A DNA stretch of 64,000 bases from Geobacter sp. SVR (GCF_016865365.1 NZ_AP024469.1:186001-250000); one strand, 5' to 3'; positions 45,982 to 55,462 are shown, counted from the first letter of the stretch. The notes: generated by a model from the sequence alone, not told the origin. Program-made: numbers and translations.

Positions 45982-46149
45982 TTAATTTCTTTTGAGCAGC
46001 AGCGGCCACGGGGATAGCTCCTTGCAACGCCCCTCTGTGCAGGCTCCAGTCATTCGGCGGATATCATCCATGTTTCGGGCACCGTTTTGAATTGCTTCCA
46101 AAATTGATCCCTTGCTGACATTACTGCACCAGCAGACCGGCTCATTCAT
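45982..46149 (-). pseudogene. BFD-like [2Fe-2S] protein, unit 4, 3' frameshift
   Basis: Same two-base G-run deletion (46010-46013), although the ATPase of this unit is intact. Confidence 0.75.
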
Positions 46150-46287
46150 GGGTGCTTCCAAGATGTTTTCAGTAAAGTATTGGCTCACAGTGGTTTAGTT
46201 CCTCTTTTCGTGTTTAGTTCCATGCTTACCTCTTGCTAAATGGGGACCTCGGACTATAGGCCCCCATTATTCTCGAAAGGCCAAAAC

Positions 46288-46596
46288 CTATTTGAGAACA
46301 CCTTTAGCTTTCATCATGTCGCAGGGATTCTGACGCATGACCGGCACGGCAACACCTTTTTCTTTGGCCCGGTCTTCCATCTTTTTGTGATGTTCCTCAA
46401 CGTACTCCTTGCAAGCGCCATACTCAGTGAAACTGCGCATTTTGGTCTGGTGTTCAGTACGTTCCGCCGAGGTCATCAATTGCCAACCGGCGGTATTCTG
46501 CTGGTTGCTGCTCCAGCGCCACTGTTTGGCCATGGCTGTGGTGGCAAAAAGTGCTGCTACAAGGATTGCAATTAGTGTTGTTGTGATGGTTTTCAT
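46288..46596 (-). CDS. Secreted 102-aa protein, unit 4
   Basis: Same as 25448-25756. Confidence 0.7.
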   Translation of the reverse strand: MKTITTTLIAILVAALFATTAMAKQWRWSSNQQNTAGWQLMTSAERTEHQTKMRSFTEYGACKEYVEEHHKKMEDRAKEKGVAVPVMRQNPCDMMKAKGVLK

Positions 46597-46639
46597 GGTC
46601 TTTCTCCTTTTTGGGTTGTGGCAGTGGATACGCACTCAC

Positions 46640-46975
46640 TTAATAAGTGGATCTGACTCTGCCGTTGTTCTTGTGAACAATTACCACATCGCGCACCGTT
46701 CCGTTTCCATCCACTAGTTCCACCCTGAAAAACCCGGGCCGCTCATCCATAAATCCGATATGCAGATCGTGACCGATGAGAAATCCTTCGATAACCTTGC
46801 GGGCCTCAGCAGCCGTTTTGATGGTAGCCTTGGCACCGTAACAACCGCACTTTCCGTTCTTTTGATAACCACCAAACGGTATTAGAGAATTGGGTTCTTT
46901 AGCAAAAGCGGGTGTGGTCATCAGTACGGCCAGGGTTGCATAGAGCGTAATAGATGTTATGTGTGGCTTTTTCAT
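46640..46975 (-). CDS. Periplasmic PepSY-like protein, unit 4
   Basis: Same as 25800-26135. Confidence 0.68.
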   Translation of the reverse strand: MKKPHITSITLYATLAVLMTTPAFAKEPNSLIPFGGYQKNGKCGCYGAKATIKTAAEARKVIEGFLIGHDLHIGFMDERPGFFRVELVDGNGTVRDVVIVHKNNGRVRSTY

Positions 46976-47015
46976 GACAGAGTACCATTGTTGTCTGTTG
47001 TTGGTGTGTACGTCC

Positions 47016-47411
47016 TTACCTGTTTTGATAGGCCGCCTGCATCCTTCCCATCCCTCTGCCCATTCCCATTCCACAGCCCATACCGCATCCTCCCCCGCCC
47101 GGACCCGGCAGGCCGTTACTGGTTGCGATGGTGGTAATTTTAGCCTGTAGATCGGTCATTTCTTTGGTGAGTGTCGCAACCCTGCCTGCGTCAACCGGCT
47201 GCTTGAGATACTCGTTGCGCAACTCAACTTTCTTGAGCATCATTTCGTTACGCAGAGTCGTGGTCTCGTCCTGAAACTTCTTGACAGCCTCGACACTGAC
47301 CGGCGTCCCTTGAGCGACCATGCCACCTCCGTACCCCCACGGCCCGGCAAAAGCTGTGCCTGCAAATGCCAAAAGCCCTACCCCGATTACTGTTGCTATG
47401 TTTGTTTTCAT
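47016..47411 (-). CDS. Spy/ZraP-like periplasmic protein, unit 4
   Basis: Same as 26176-26571. Confidence 0.82.
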   Translation of the reverse strand: MKTNIATVIGVGLLAFAGTAFAGPWGYGGGMVAQGTPVSVEAVKKFQDETTTLRNEMMLKKVELRNEYLKQPVDAGRVATLTKEMTDLQAKITTIATSNGLPGPGGGGCGMGCGMGMGRGMGRMQAAYQNR

Positions 47412-47580
47412 GGCCAATTACCTCCTTACAAGATGTTTGATACAGTTGAACAGTAACAGGTAAGAGTGAAATGAGTGTGAGCAAATTGTGAAAGAATTGT
47501 GATATCAGTCCGGGGAAGAGAGCTTGACAAGCTCGGTAATACACAATACCATGTAATAGTGTTTTGCCCAAGGAGGCACA

Positions 47581-47958
47581 ATGAATCAAAAAGAGAAAAC
47601 GGAACTACCTGCTTGTACCCTCAAGCCCACCCTGGAGGAACGGAGTCTGATTACTTCCACGGAGAGTGGAGAACTCGTAGCTTTGTTCAAAGTTCTCGCC
47701 AACGAGACACGGCTTCGTTTGCTTCACGCCTTGGCTCGCGCGGGAGAGTTGTGTGTGACGGAGCTGGCGGCTGCCGTGGGGATGAAGCCACAAGCTGTTT
47801 CCAATCAGTTGCAACGCCTTGCTGACCGAGGCATCATCATGTCCACCCGACAAGGAAACAACATATATTACCGTGTAGCTGACCCGTGTGCGCTCAGTCT
47901 CCTCAGCCTCGGTTTCTGCCTTGTCGAGGAGGCCAAGCAGCGCGTCGGCGGATTATAA
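47581..47958 (+). CDS. ArsR-family metalloregulator, unit 4
   Basis: Same as 26741-27118. Confidence 0.92.
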   Translation: MNQKEKTELPACTLKPTLEERSLITSTESGELVALFKVLANETRLRLLHALARAGELCVTELAAAVGMKPQAVSNQLQRLADRGIIMSTRQGNNIYYRVADPCALSLLSLGFCLVEEAKQRVGGL

Positions 47959-48048
47959 GGACGGGTTCGATAATGAAGAGGACGTATGCGTTCCAAGGTG
48001 AAACGGTAACGCTTAACAAAAAGTCCTAAACAACAAGGAGGTCAAATC

Positions 48049-48213
48049 ATGGAAAAGAAACCCAATGAAGTGAATCCAGGCAAAAAAGGACTCTGGACAA
48101 TACTCAAGGAGTCAATGAATAAGTCGAGCAGCGGTTGCGGTCCAGGGTGTGGTTGCCATGTCGAGAATCAGGATAAAGAGAAGCAACAGAAAGATGCGCC
48201 GGAAAAACCGTAA
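48049..48213 (+). CDS. 54-aa CGPGC protein, unit 4
   Basis: Same as 27209-27373. Confidence 0.75.
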   Translation: MEKKPNEVNPGKKGLWTILKESMNKSSSGCGPGCGCHVENQDKEKQQKDAPEKP

Positions 48214-48231
48214 ACGACAAGGAGCAAGCTG

Positions 48232-50154
48232 ATGGTTCGACAAGATGATTCGCGAAACGTGCAGGAAATCCTGATCTTTACGCTTGTTCCGGTAATAGTG
48301 GGAGTGCTGACCCTGGCCGCTTGGCTATTGGGGCGTTGGCAGGTCGACCCTGCGTTTCTGGCTGCCGGACTTGCCCTAATTGCCACTGTTTTCGGTGGAT
48401 GGCAGCGCTTTCTGGCGGGCTTTCGTGACATCGCACACCGCAAGATCACGGTCAACGTATTCGTGACAATAGCTATTTTCGTTACCATAGCCGCCGGAGA
48501 GTTTGTACCTGCGGCGGTGATCATTCTGATTATGGCCGTGGTCGGAGCTTTGGAGTCGTACACGCTCGACAAGACACGCCGGAGTATCCGTGGCCTGCTT
48601 GACCTCACCCCGCCGATGGCAAACGTGCGGCGCGGCGATGAGGAAGTCTCAGTTTCCGTAGCCGAACTGCAGACCGGAGATATCGTGATAGTACGACCGG
48701 GTGATCGCATTCCAGTGGACGGCATAATCACCGTGGGCTCGGCGACCGTTAACCAGGCACCCATCACCGGAGAATCCATGCCGGTGGAGAAACTCAAGGG
48801 CCACGAGGTCTTTGCCGGTACCCTGAATGAGAGCGGTCGTCTTGAGATACGCACCACCAAGATCGGCGCAGACACCACTCTTGCCAGAATAGTTCACTTG
48901 GTCGAAGAAGCGCAGGAGTCCAAAGCGCCCATTCAAGGGATCGCCGACCGTTTTACCGTATGGTTCCTTCCTACCGTGCTCATACTTGCAGGTATCGGGT
49001 ATCTGACTTCAGGCGAGGTCAAAATAGCCGTCGCCATTCTGCTGGTTGCATGTCCCTGCGCTTTCGCCATCGCGACACCTTCGGCAGTGGCAGCAGGAAT
49101 TGCCAATATGGCCCGCCGGTCTGTGCTCATCAAAGGTGGTATCTTCTTCGAAATCGCGGGTAAGATTAACTCTCTGGTCATTGACAAAACCGGTACTCTC
49201 ACCTTGGGTCGTCCGAAAGTCCTGGAAGTGATCAGCTGCGAATGCGTGTCGGAAAACGAGGTGCTTCGTCTGGCTGCCATAACTGAAAAGTACTCGGAGC
49301 ATCCTTTGGCAAAAGCGGTGATGGCTTTGGCCAAGGAACGAGCACTTGAGATACCGGACCCCGATGAGTTCAGAATCGAGGTTGGCAAAGGAGTCGAAAC
49401 TACCCAGGATGGACGGGAGATTGTTGTTGGGAGGGATGTTTTTCTACGAGGACGGGGGATCGCTATTCCCGCTCAAATTGAACAGGCCCTGACTGCTCAA
49501 TCCGAGTTAGGAAGGACGGCGATCCTGGTCGCCTGTGACCACAAAGTTGTTGGACTCCTGTCAATCGCGGATGAAGTAAAGCCGGAGACAGCAGACGCGA
49601 TTGCTTCACTCAAGTCGCTTGGCGTGGGCAACATTACCATGTTGACCGGCGATAATGCCAGGGTTGCACAGGCCGTAGCGGCCCAGATCGGGGTGGACGA
49701 ATTCCGGGCCGAGCTCATGCCGCAGGATAAGCAGTCCGCCATCCAGGAGATGAAAAACGAAGGCAAGACCGTAGCCATGGTCGGTGATGGCATCAATGAT
49801 GCTCCTGCTCTGGCGCTCGCCGATGTAGGCATTGTGATGGGAGGGACCGGCTCAGACATCGCCATTGAGGCGGCGGATGTGACACTGATGGACGGCAACC
49901 TCTCGCGTCTAGTCGAATTTGTGCAGATGTCCCGGAAGGTGTTGCGGCGGATCAAGCTCAATATATTCTTTTCCATAATCTATAACGCTATCGGCCTGAC
50001 CTTGGCTATGCTCGGGCACCTGACGCCGGTTATGGCGGTCATATTCCAGGAAGCGGGCTGTGTCACAGTCGTACTCAGCTCCACGTTGCTCCTCTGGGCC
50101 AAGGTTCCCGGCCCGAAGTTACGACATGCACCTGCGCTTAAAGGAACCACATGA
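48232..50154 (+). CDS. P1B-type heavy-metal ATPase, unit 4 (intact)
   Basis: Same as 27392-29314; with unit 1 the only complete copies. Confidence 0.93.
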   Translation: MVRQDDSRNVQEILIFTLVPVIVGVLTLAAWLLGRWQVDPAFLAAGLALIATVFGGWQRFLAGFRDIAHRKITVNVFVTIAIFVTIAAGEFVPAAVIILIMAVVGALESYTLDKTRRSIRGLLDLTPPMANVRRGDEEVSVSVAELQTGDIVIVRPGDRIPVDGIITVGSATVNQAPITGESMPVEKLKGHEVFAGTLNESGRLEIRTTKIGADTTLARIVHLVEEAQESKAPIQGIADRFTVWFLPTVLILAGIGYLTSGEVKIAVAILLVACPCAFAIATPSAVAAGIANMARRSVLIKGGIFFEIAGKINSLVIDKTGTLTLGRPKVLEVISCECVSENEVLRLAAITEKYSEHPLAKAVMALAKERALEIPDPDEFRIEVGKGVETTQDGREIVVGRDVFLRGRGIAIPAQIEQALTAQSELGRTAILVACDHKVVGLLSIADEVKPETADAIASLKSLGVGNITMLTGDNARVAQAVAAQIGVDEFRAELMPQDKQSAIQEMKNEGKTVAMVGDGINDAPALALADVGIVMGGTGSDIAIEAADVTLMDGNLSRLVEFVQMSRKVLRRIKLNIFFSIIYNAIGLTLAMLGHLTPVMAVIFQEAGCVTVVLSSTLLLWAKVPGPKLRHAPALKGTT

Positions 50155-50257
50155 GAACCCAAATTTGAATAGCTGAAAAGGAATGCCTATTTCATTCATC
50201 CGCAAAACTGTAGTCAAAACCTCCTTCCCTTCAGAGGGAGGGTTAGGGTTGGAGGGG

Positions 50258-50907
50258 TAATTTCCTTAGGGTAAACCCCCGGCTCTGCCGGGGGACCCCA
50301 ATAGTTTGACAGTTCCTGAAATATGTAGAAGCCTCCCTAACGTGAACCGCTCAAAGTACACGAAAAGGAGGCTTCAATGGACGACACACAAAGTTTATGC
50401 CACACGAAATGGGATTGCAAGTATCACGTTGTATGGATTCCAAAATGTCGCCGCAAGGTGCTGTTTGGTCGAATCCGGAAATATCTTGCCGACTTGTTTC
50501 ATAGTCTAGCCAGGCAGAAAGAGTGCAAGATAGTGGAAGGGCACCTTCAACCTGATCATATTCACATATTGATATCGATCCCACCAAAATACTCCGTTGC
50601 ACAGGTGATCGGTTTCATCAAGGGCAAAAGTGCAATCCATATTGCGCGAATGTACCTTGGTCAGAAGAAGAACTTTGCTGGTATGAGCTTTTGGGCACGT
50701 GGCTACTTTGTATCCACTGTCGGTGCTGACGAGGAAACAATTGCCAACTACATCAGGAACCAGGAAGACGAAGACAAACGTCTGGATCAATTGACATTTT
50801 TGCCCGAAGAATGACCACCACTCGTGGTGGTCAGATAATCTTTTGAAAAAACCGCTTCGAGCGGTTCACGACTTTGAAAGCCCCCGGCTTTGCCGGGGGA
50901 TGCTTAC
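50258..50907 (+). mobile_element. IS200/IS605-family element, copy 5 (right border)
   Basis: 650 bp. After its right end the sequence changes to TGTTTATCTG, 21 bp before the histidine kinase stop codon. This marks the right limit of the array. Confidence 0.9.
50377..50814 (+). CDS. tnpA: IS200-type transposase TnpA, copy 5
   Basis: Same protein as copy 1. Confidence 0.95.
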   Translation: MDDTQSLCHTKWDCKYHVVWIPKCRRKVLFGRIRKYLADLFHSLARQKECKIVEGHLQPDHIHILISIPPKYSVAQVIGFIKGKSAIHIARMYLGQKKNFAGMSFWARGYFVSTVGADEETIANYIRNQEDEDKRLDQLTFLPEE

Positions 50908-50928
50908 TGTTTATCTGTCTGAGTAATA

Positions 50929-52281
50929 TCAATCCGGAATAAAAACTTGGAAACAGGCACCGTCTCCCGAATTATTAGCGGCAGTGATTGTGCCACCGTG
51001 AGCTTCGACAAGTTGCTTGACAATAGCCAACCCAACCCCCATCCCACTCTGAAATCCCCGGTAAAAACGCTCGAATATGAAGGGAAGGTCTTCTACTCGA
51101 ATCCCCCTTCCTGAGTCTTCAACGCTCATGACAACTCCATTCACGTTACGTCGTGCCCGAAGCGCAATACGTCCGTTCCCATCCACAGCCTTGACGGCGT
51201 TGCTGATGAGATTGAGAATGATCTGACTCAAACGGTCGGGATCGGCGTCAATGGTAATTTCCTCAGGAACGTCGAGTGTGAAGGCAACCTCTTGAGCCGA
51301 ACAGACAAAGCGCTCCACAATCGGTTCCAGAAAACTCCGGAGCCGGATCGACTCTTTTTTGAGGTTCATCGCGCTCGCTTCGGCCTGGCTTAGATCGTCC
51401 AGCGCACCAAGAATGCCGCGAAAGCGGTCCATCTCCCCCATGAGGAGGGTGAGTCGTCTCTGGTCGGCAGGGACCATGCCGTCAGCCATCTGCTCCACCT
51501 GCAGTCGCATGACGGTAAGCGGTGTGCGCAACTCATGGGCTGCGTTGGTCAACAGCCTTTTGCGGAGCAATTCCTGAGCGGCCAGGGCATCAGCCATCCG
51601 GTTGAAGGTGTCGGCCATGGTTCTGAATTCCCGCGTTCCCTCTTCTTTGATTCGCACGGTCATGTCACCGTCACGCAGGGATTGGGCAGCAGCAGTTAGC
51701 CGCTCGACAGGGCGAGTGATACGGCGGGAGAGAAATATACTCAATAGCATCGTCAATGAGCCGACAATCAACAGGGAGAGGAGCAGCAGGCGGTTACTGC
51801 GGGTCACAAAAACAAGGTCTTTATCAGGATTGGTGCAAAGTATCTCCAGTTGGCCAATCTCCTGGCCGTTATGGAAGAGCGGATATGCCGTGCCGGTACC
51901 AAAATCACATTTAATACCCCCTTTGGCATAGGAGAACACCCTTTTCTTCATTTGTGGCGACATCTGCTCGACCGCTTGTTGGACATCGATCACGGAATGT
52001 TTTTTAGTATCACTGACCCGGACTGCCAGTCCCATCATGTATGCCCAGACAACGTCGTCGGCCAGCGTGGCGGCATCCCAGCGACCCGTCTCGGCGTATT
52101 TCCCCTCCAGCCGCGCCATGACCCAATAGCTGCGATCCTCCATACGACCGCTCATAAAGGAACGGAAGTCGTTGACGATAAGTTGACGAACCAGCAGACC
52201 CGAGGAGAGACCGGCCAGGGCTATCAGCAGTAACAGGGCCGACAATCGTGACCAGAGAGTATCAGGAATCTTTAACGCCAT
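50929..52281 (-). CDS. Sensor histidine kinase with HAMP domain
   Basis: 450 aa: TM1 about 11-33, a periplasmic sensor region (34-163) containing two cysteines (C125, C149), TM2 about 164-185, HAMP, a HisKA domain with phospho-acceptor H249 (NAAHELRTPL) and a HATPase domain (NLISNAVKA, DSGRGI, GVGLAIVKQL). Its start overlaps the response-regulator gene by 20 bp, so they form a pair. The stop lies 21 bp from the IS array. A thiol- or metal-sensing role is suggested by the periplasmic Cys pair and context only. Confidence 0.93.
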   Translation of the reverse strand: MALKIPDTLWSRLSALLLLIALAGLSSGLLVRQLIVNDFRSFMSGRMEDRSYWVMARLEGKYAETGRWDAATLADDVVWAYMMGLAVRVSDTKKHSVIDVQQAVEQMSPQMKKRVFSYAKGGIKCDFGTGTAYPLFHNGQEIGQLEILCTNPDKDLVFVTRSNRLLLLSLLIVGSLTMLLSIFLSRRITRPVERLTAAAQSLRDGDMTVRIKEEGTREFRTMADTFNRMADALAAQELLRKRLLTNAAHELRTPLTVMRLQVEQMADGMVPADQRRLTLLMGEMDRFRGILGALDDLSQAEASAMNLKKESIRLRSFLEPIVERFVCSAQEVAFTLDVPEEITIDADPDRLSQIILNLISNAVKAVDGNGRIALRARRNVNGVVMSVEDSGRGIRVEDLPFIFERFYRGFQSGMGVGLAIVKQLVEAHGGTITAANNSGDGACFQVFIPD

Positions 52282-52972
52282 TGAAGCGATACCCCACGCC
52301 GTACACCGACTCGATGTAGACCGGATTCTTCGGCCGGTCGCCGATCTTGTGGCGGATGTTCTTGATATGGGCGTCTATGCAGCGGTCATAACCGTCGCAT
52401 GTGTACCCGAGTACTTTTTCCAGCAGTTCCTCGCGGCTGAAGACCTTGCCCGGAGTTGCAGCGATCCGCAGAAGCAATTTGAACTCTGTTGCCGAGAGTT
52501 CCACAGGGTTTCCGGATACGATGGCGTGAAAGCATTCAGGGTCGAGTAGTAGCGCTCCCTTGTTGAAGCTTAATTTTCCTGTCGCAGTTTCATGTATGGT
52601 GTCGATAGTACGCCTGAGCGCTATTTTCACCCGATACACCAGTTCACGGGCACTGAACGGCTTAACCACATAGTCGTCTGCGCCAAGCGAAAATCCGATC
52701 AGACGCTGTTCCTCGGAAGATTTGGCCGTGAGCATGATGACCGGGAAGTCTCCCAACCGTTTCAGTTCCTGGCAGACCAGTTCACCGGGGATGTCGGGGA
52801 GTGACAAATCGAGTACCACCAGCAAGGGTTGCTGATTCCGAGCATGCTCCAGCGCCTCTTGCCCACGTTCGTAGTGGTTCACCCGGTAGCCCGCCTCGGC
52901 CAGGTAGGCCGTCACTACTTCGGCAATTGTGGCATCGTCTTCAATAAGAAGAATGTAATCAGCTACTGACAT
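52262..52972 (-). CDS. OmpR/PhoB-family response regulator
   Basis: 236 aa. Receiver domain with phospho-acceptor D55 (VVLDLSLPD), acidic pocket E11-D12-D13, then a winged-helix DNA-binding domain ending VYGVGYRFNGV. OmpR-type regulators bind 11-bp direct repeats; two such arrays are in this window (54769-54812 and in each amplified unit). It follows the ArsP_1-type permease gene by 45 bp. Confidence 0.94.
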   Translation of the reverse strand: MSVADYILLIEDDATIAEVVTAYLAEAGYRVNHYERGQEALEHARNQQPLLVVLDLSLPDIPGELVCQELKRLGDFPVIMLTAKSSEEQRLIGFSLGADDYVVKPFSARELVYRVKIALRRTIDTIHETATGKLSFNKGALLLDPECFHAIVSGNPVELSATEFKLLLRIAATPGKVFSREELLEKVLGYTCDGYDRCIDAHIKNIRHKIGDRPKNPVYIESVYGVGYRFNGVKDS

Positions 52973-53017
52973 ACTTTATCCTCAATGCCGACAAACATAT
53001 CATACCGGTTGGTATCT

Positions 53018-53965
53018 TTACAGGATTGCATTGAACAGATAACCTACGATGACAATTGCCGTCGCTACTGTGCCGAAAAAGACCGCCAGGAGACGGTTCT
53101 TTAGCACATTTTTAAGGATGATTGCCTCCGGCAGCGACAGTGCCGTTACCGCCATCATAAAAGCCAACACCGTACCTATTGCCATACCCTTCTCCATAAG
53201 AGCATGCACAATCGGAATTACCCCAGCAGCGTTAGAATAGAGCGGGACCCCGAGTGCAACAGCAATTGGAACGGCAAAGGGATTGTCACGCCCGGCCCAG
53301 CGCACCAGAAAATCGGCCGGTACATAGCCGTGGATGAAGGCCCCCAGGCCGACCCCGACCACCACATAAGGCCAGATCTTCTTCAGCAGATCCAGAGTGT
53401 ATTCACGGGCATAATTCAGTTTCTCCCGGAAATTCATCTGTACAATTTCAGCATTTCCGACTTGCATTTCCCAAACATAATCCTGAACGTACTTTTCCAT
53501 CTTCAGTTTGCCGATGACGATACCCGCGATAATCGCCACGACCAAGCCGGTGCCGATGTAGATAAGAGCAATCTTCCAGCCGAACAGCCCCCACAGCATG
53601 ATAAGTGCCACCTCGTTGACCATCGGCGAGGAGATCAGGAAGGAGAAGGTCACGCCCAACGGTACACCCGACTCAACAAAACCGATGAAGAGCGGAACCG
53701 CCGAGCAAGAACAGAAGGGGGTCACAATGCCCAGCAGAGCTGCCAGGATGTTACCCACATACTCCCGCTTGTGAGACAGCATGCGCTTGGTCTTTTCTGG
53801 AGGAAATGATGTGCGGATGACCGCTACAACATAGATGATAGTCGTTAACAGCAGGAAAATCTTCAGGGTGTCATAAATGAAGAAGTTGAGGGCCTCACCA
53901 GTTTGGCTGCCCTTCAGCAGGCCAAAAAGGGAAAAAGTAACGTAGTCAGCAAAGTTTTTGAGCAT
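53018..53965 (-). CDS. ArsP_1-family permease
   Basis: 315 aa with about eight to ten membrane segments. The conserved TPFCSCSAVPLFIGF motif (near residue 80) and ISSPMVNEVAL identify the PF03773 permeases, some of which (ArsP) export trivalent organoarsenicals through the paired Cys; others are linked to thioredoxin-like partners and unknown cargo. Located in one operon with a CcdA-like transporter and the two-component genes. Confidence 0.85.
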   Translation of the reverse strand: MLKNFADYVTFSLFGLLKGSQTGEALNFFIYDTLKIFLLLTTIIYVVAVIRTSFPPEKTKRMLSHKREYVGNILAALLGIVTPFCSCSAVPLFIGFVESGVPLGVTFSFLISSPMVNEVALIMLWGLFGWKIALIYIGTGLVVAIIAGIVIGKLKMEKYVQDYVWEMQVGNAEIVQMNFREKLNYAREYTLDLLKKIWPYVVVGVGLGAFIHGYVPADFLVRWAGRDNPFAVPIAVALGVPLYSNAAGVIPIVHALMEKGMAIGTVLAFMMAVTALSLPEAIILKNVLKNRLLAVFFGTVATAIVIVGYLFNAIL

Positions 53966-53979
53966 GATGCATACTCCTA

Positions 53980-54726
53980 CTAGAAGAACATTTTCAGCAG
54001 ATCAATTTTAAGGATGGACTTGAAAATGAAATAGACCCCGATAGTAATCATAACCAAACCACCAATCTTTTCCATCACAAACTGGATCTTGTCAAACCTC
54101 CTGATCCCCTTGATAAACCCGGTACATGTCCCAGCCAGAAGTATCGGTATGCTGCGTCCGGCTGCATAGCTGAACATTAACAGCGCGCCAAGCACAAAGC
54201 TGCCCTTAGCCGCAAGAAAGATAAGAACGGCAATAGTCACCGGGAGGGTACAGGGGGAGGCGGCAATGCCAAACGGCAGGCCAAGCAAAAAGGCACCGAC
54301 CGGGCCGCTTTGTTGTCGTACACCAATCCTTTCCATCAGATTAACTCCGTTGAAATTGATCAGATTGAGCATCCAAAATCCTAGCATGATGAAAATAAAG
54401 CAAACTGATCCTAGGAAAATTTTCATACCGATGGAGCCTTTTGCAAACAGTAGTTTGCTTTGCAGCAGCAGACCACCGGCATATCCTGAAATTCCACCCA
54501 AAACGGTTAGTACGATCGCAATTCCCATCACAAAACTTAAGGCCAGCAGAAACCCGTGCAGTCGTCGCGTATTATCCGCCTTGCTGACATATCCAACCAC
54601 CAGTGCAACTGTAGGAATGCTACAGGGGCTCAGACCACTCATGAGCCCCATGGTGAAGATTACCGGCAGAACCGTGAAAAGCCCGGCACCGACTATCATG
54701 TCCAGTTGACTAATTCCTGTTGTCAT
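53980..54726 (-). CDS. CcdA/DsbD-like transporter
   Basis: 248 aa with six membrane helices. Both Cys contexts are SPC: LMSGLSPCSIPTVALVVGYV and IAASPCTLPVTIAVL. It is related to the amplified CcdA/ArsG-like protein. ATG 54726 follows GGAGGAAC; the 88-codon extension to 54990 runs through the promoter repeats and is rejected. First gene of the operon with the permease and the two-component pair, so thiol reduction or metalloid export is under that system's control. Confidence 0.87.
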   Translation of the reverse strand: MTTGISQLDMIVGAGLFTVLPVIFTMGLMSGLSPCSIPTVALVVGYVSKADNTRRLHGFLLALSFVMGIAIVLTVLGGISGYAGGLLLQSKLLFAKGSIGMKIFLGSVCFIFIMLGFWMLNLINFNGVNLMERIGVRQQSGPVGAFLLGLPFGIAASPCTLPVTIAVLIFLAAKGSFVLGALLMFSYAAGRSIPILLAGTCTGFIKGIRRFDKIQFVMEKIGGLVMITIGVYFIFKSILKIDLLKMFF

Positions 54727-55029
54727 ACGATGTTCCTCCGTGCTAGCGTAGTTGCATGGAGGATCACACATCAATGTGAAACGAGCATGAGCTAAATGTG
54801 AAAACATTGTGAATTTGCACGGCGACGACATTACGCCAGGCTGTCCAGCAGTATGGCAGCACCTTTGTAATGCCCTTAAAGGGTAAATCGGCAATCTGAG
54901 TTGCAAACTACTGGAATGAAAGGTCATAAAATCAGCATTTGCCAGTATCTGTTGAATACTACGAATCATTTTGGCAGTGTTAGTCAACATTATAGACGGT
55001 ATTCTAGTAGCGCAGTGTCGAAGAGCGAT
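54727..55029. other. Non-coding gap between MOSC gene and CcdA-like operon
   Basis: About 300 bp. It holds the ribosome site and the 44-bp repeat array of the CcdA-like operon, plus a small CCCTT/AAGGG hairpin near 54870. No gene seen. Confidence 0.55.
54769..54812 (-). promoter_or_regulatory. Four tandem 11-bp repeats upstream of the CcdA-like/ArsP/two-component operon
   Basis: Minus strand: TCACAATGTTT, TCACATTTAGC, TCATGCTCGTT, TCACATTGATG. Each matches the corresponding repeat upstream of the amplified Spy-like gene in most positions and in exact 11-bp phase. This suggests one OmpR-type regulator for both, with autoregulation here. Confidence 0.75.
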
Positions 55030-55458
55030 TCAACTTATTACTATTTCGTCCTCGCGTCGTACCATACCACCGGTGATTACTTTTGTGAAAATGCCCTCCT
55101 TGGGCATGACACAGTCGCCGGCCTGGTAAAAGATGGCGCAGCGGGTGTGGCACTCCTTGCCGATCTGGGTTACCTCCAGCAAAGTTTCGCCGATCTGTAA
55201 CCGTGTACCGATCAGCAGTTTGACCAGGTCAATGCCGCTGGTAGTGATGTTCTCGGCAAAATCACCGGCAGTTACATCCAGCCCCAGAACTCGCATCTTG
55301 TCGATGCTTTCCTGTGCCAACAGGCTCACTTGGCGATGCCAGTCACCGGCATGGGCATCGCCGACAATTCCATGGTTCTCGCGCATTTCCACCGATTCTA
55401 CCGGCTTCTTGCGCTCCCCTTTATTCTCGCTGATACAGACCGCCAGTACCTGAGCCAT
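55030..55458 (-). CDS. MOSC-domain protein
   Basis: 142 aa. MOSC domain with the start of the fold at VLAVCISENKGERK, the GIVGDAHAG loop and GKECHTRCAIFYQAGDCVMP, which carries the conserved Cys. MOSC proteins bind or hand on sulfurated molybdenum cofactor. Four bp after moaA, completing the cofactor part of the molybdoenzyme island. Confidence 0.88.
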   Translation of the reverse strand: MAQVLAVCISENKGERKKPVESVEMRENHGIVGDAHAGDWHRQVSLLAQESIDKMRVLGLDVTAGDFAENITTSGIDLVKLLIGTRLQIGETLLEVTQIGKECHTRCAIFYQAGDCVMPKEGIFTKVITGGMVRREDEIVIS

Positions 55459-55462
55459 CTCG

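Larger units (their letters stand above)
22467..50907. repeat. Four-fold tandem amplification, IS-(cargo-IS)x4
   Basis: Direct repeats with unit starts at 22467, 29417, 36362 and 43309 and a final lone IS at 50258-50907. Unit lengths are 6950, 6945, 6947 and 6949. I found no substitutions between units; the length differences are accounted for by six homopolymer runs. The structure is what unequal recombination between two IS copies flanking one cargo would produce. Confidence 0.95.

Noticed and set aside
22467-50907. Array considered as an integrated plasmid or phage
   Set aside because: No replication, conjugation, integrase or phage structural genes; only IS200 plus resistance cargo.
53980-54990. 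336-aa start for the CcdA-like transporter
   Set aside because: The extra 88 codons cross the four-repeat operator and give no membrane or signal pattern; ATG 54726 has a good ribosome site.
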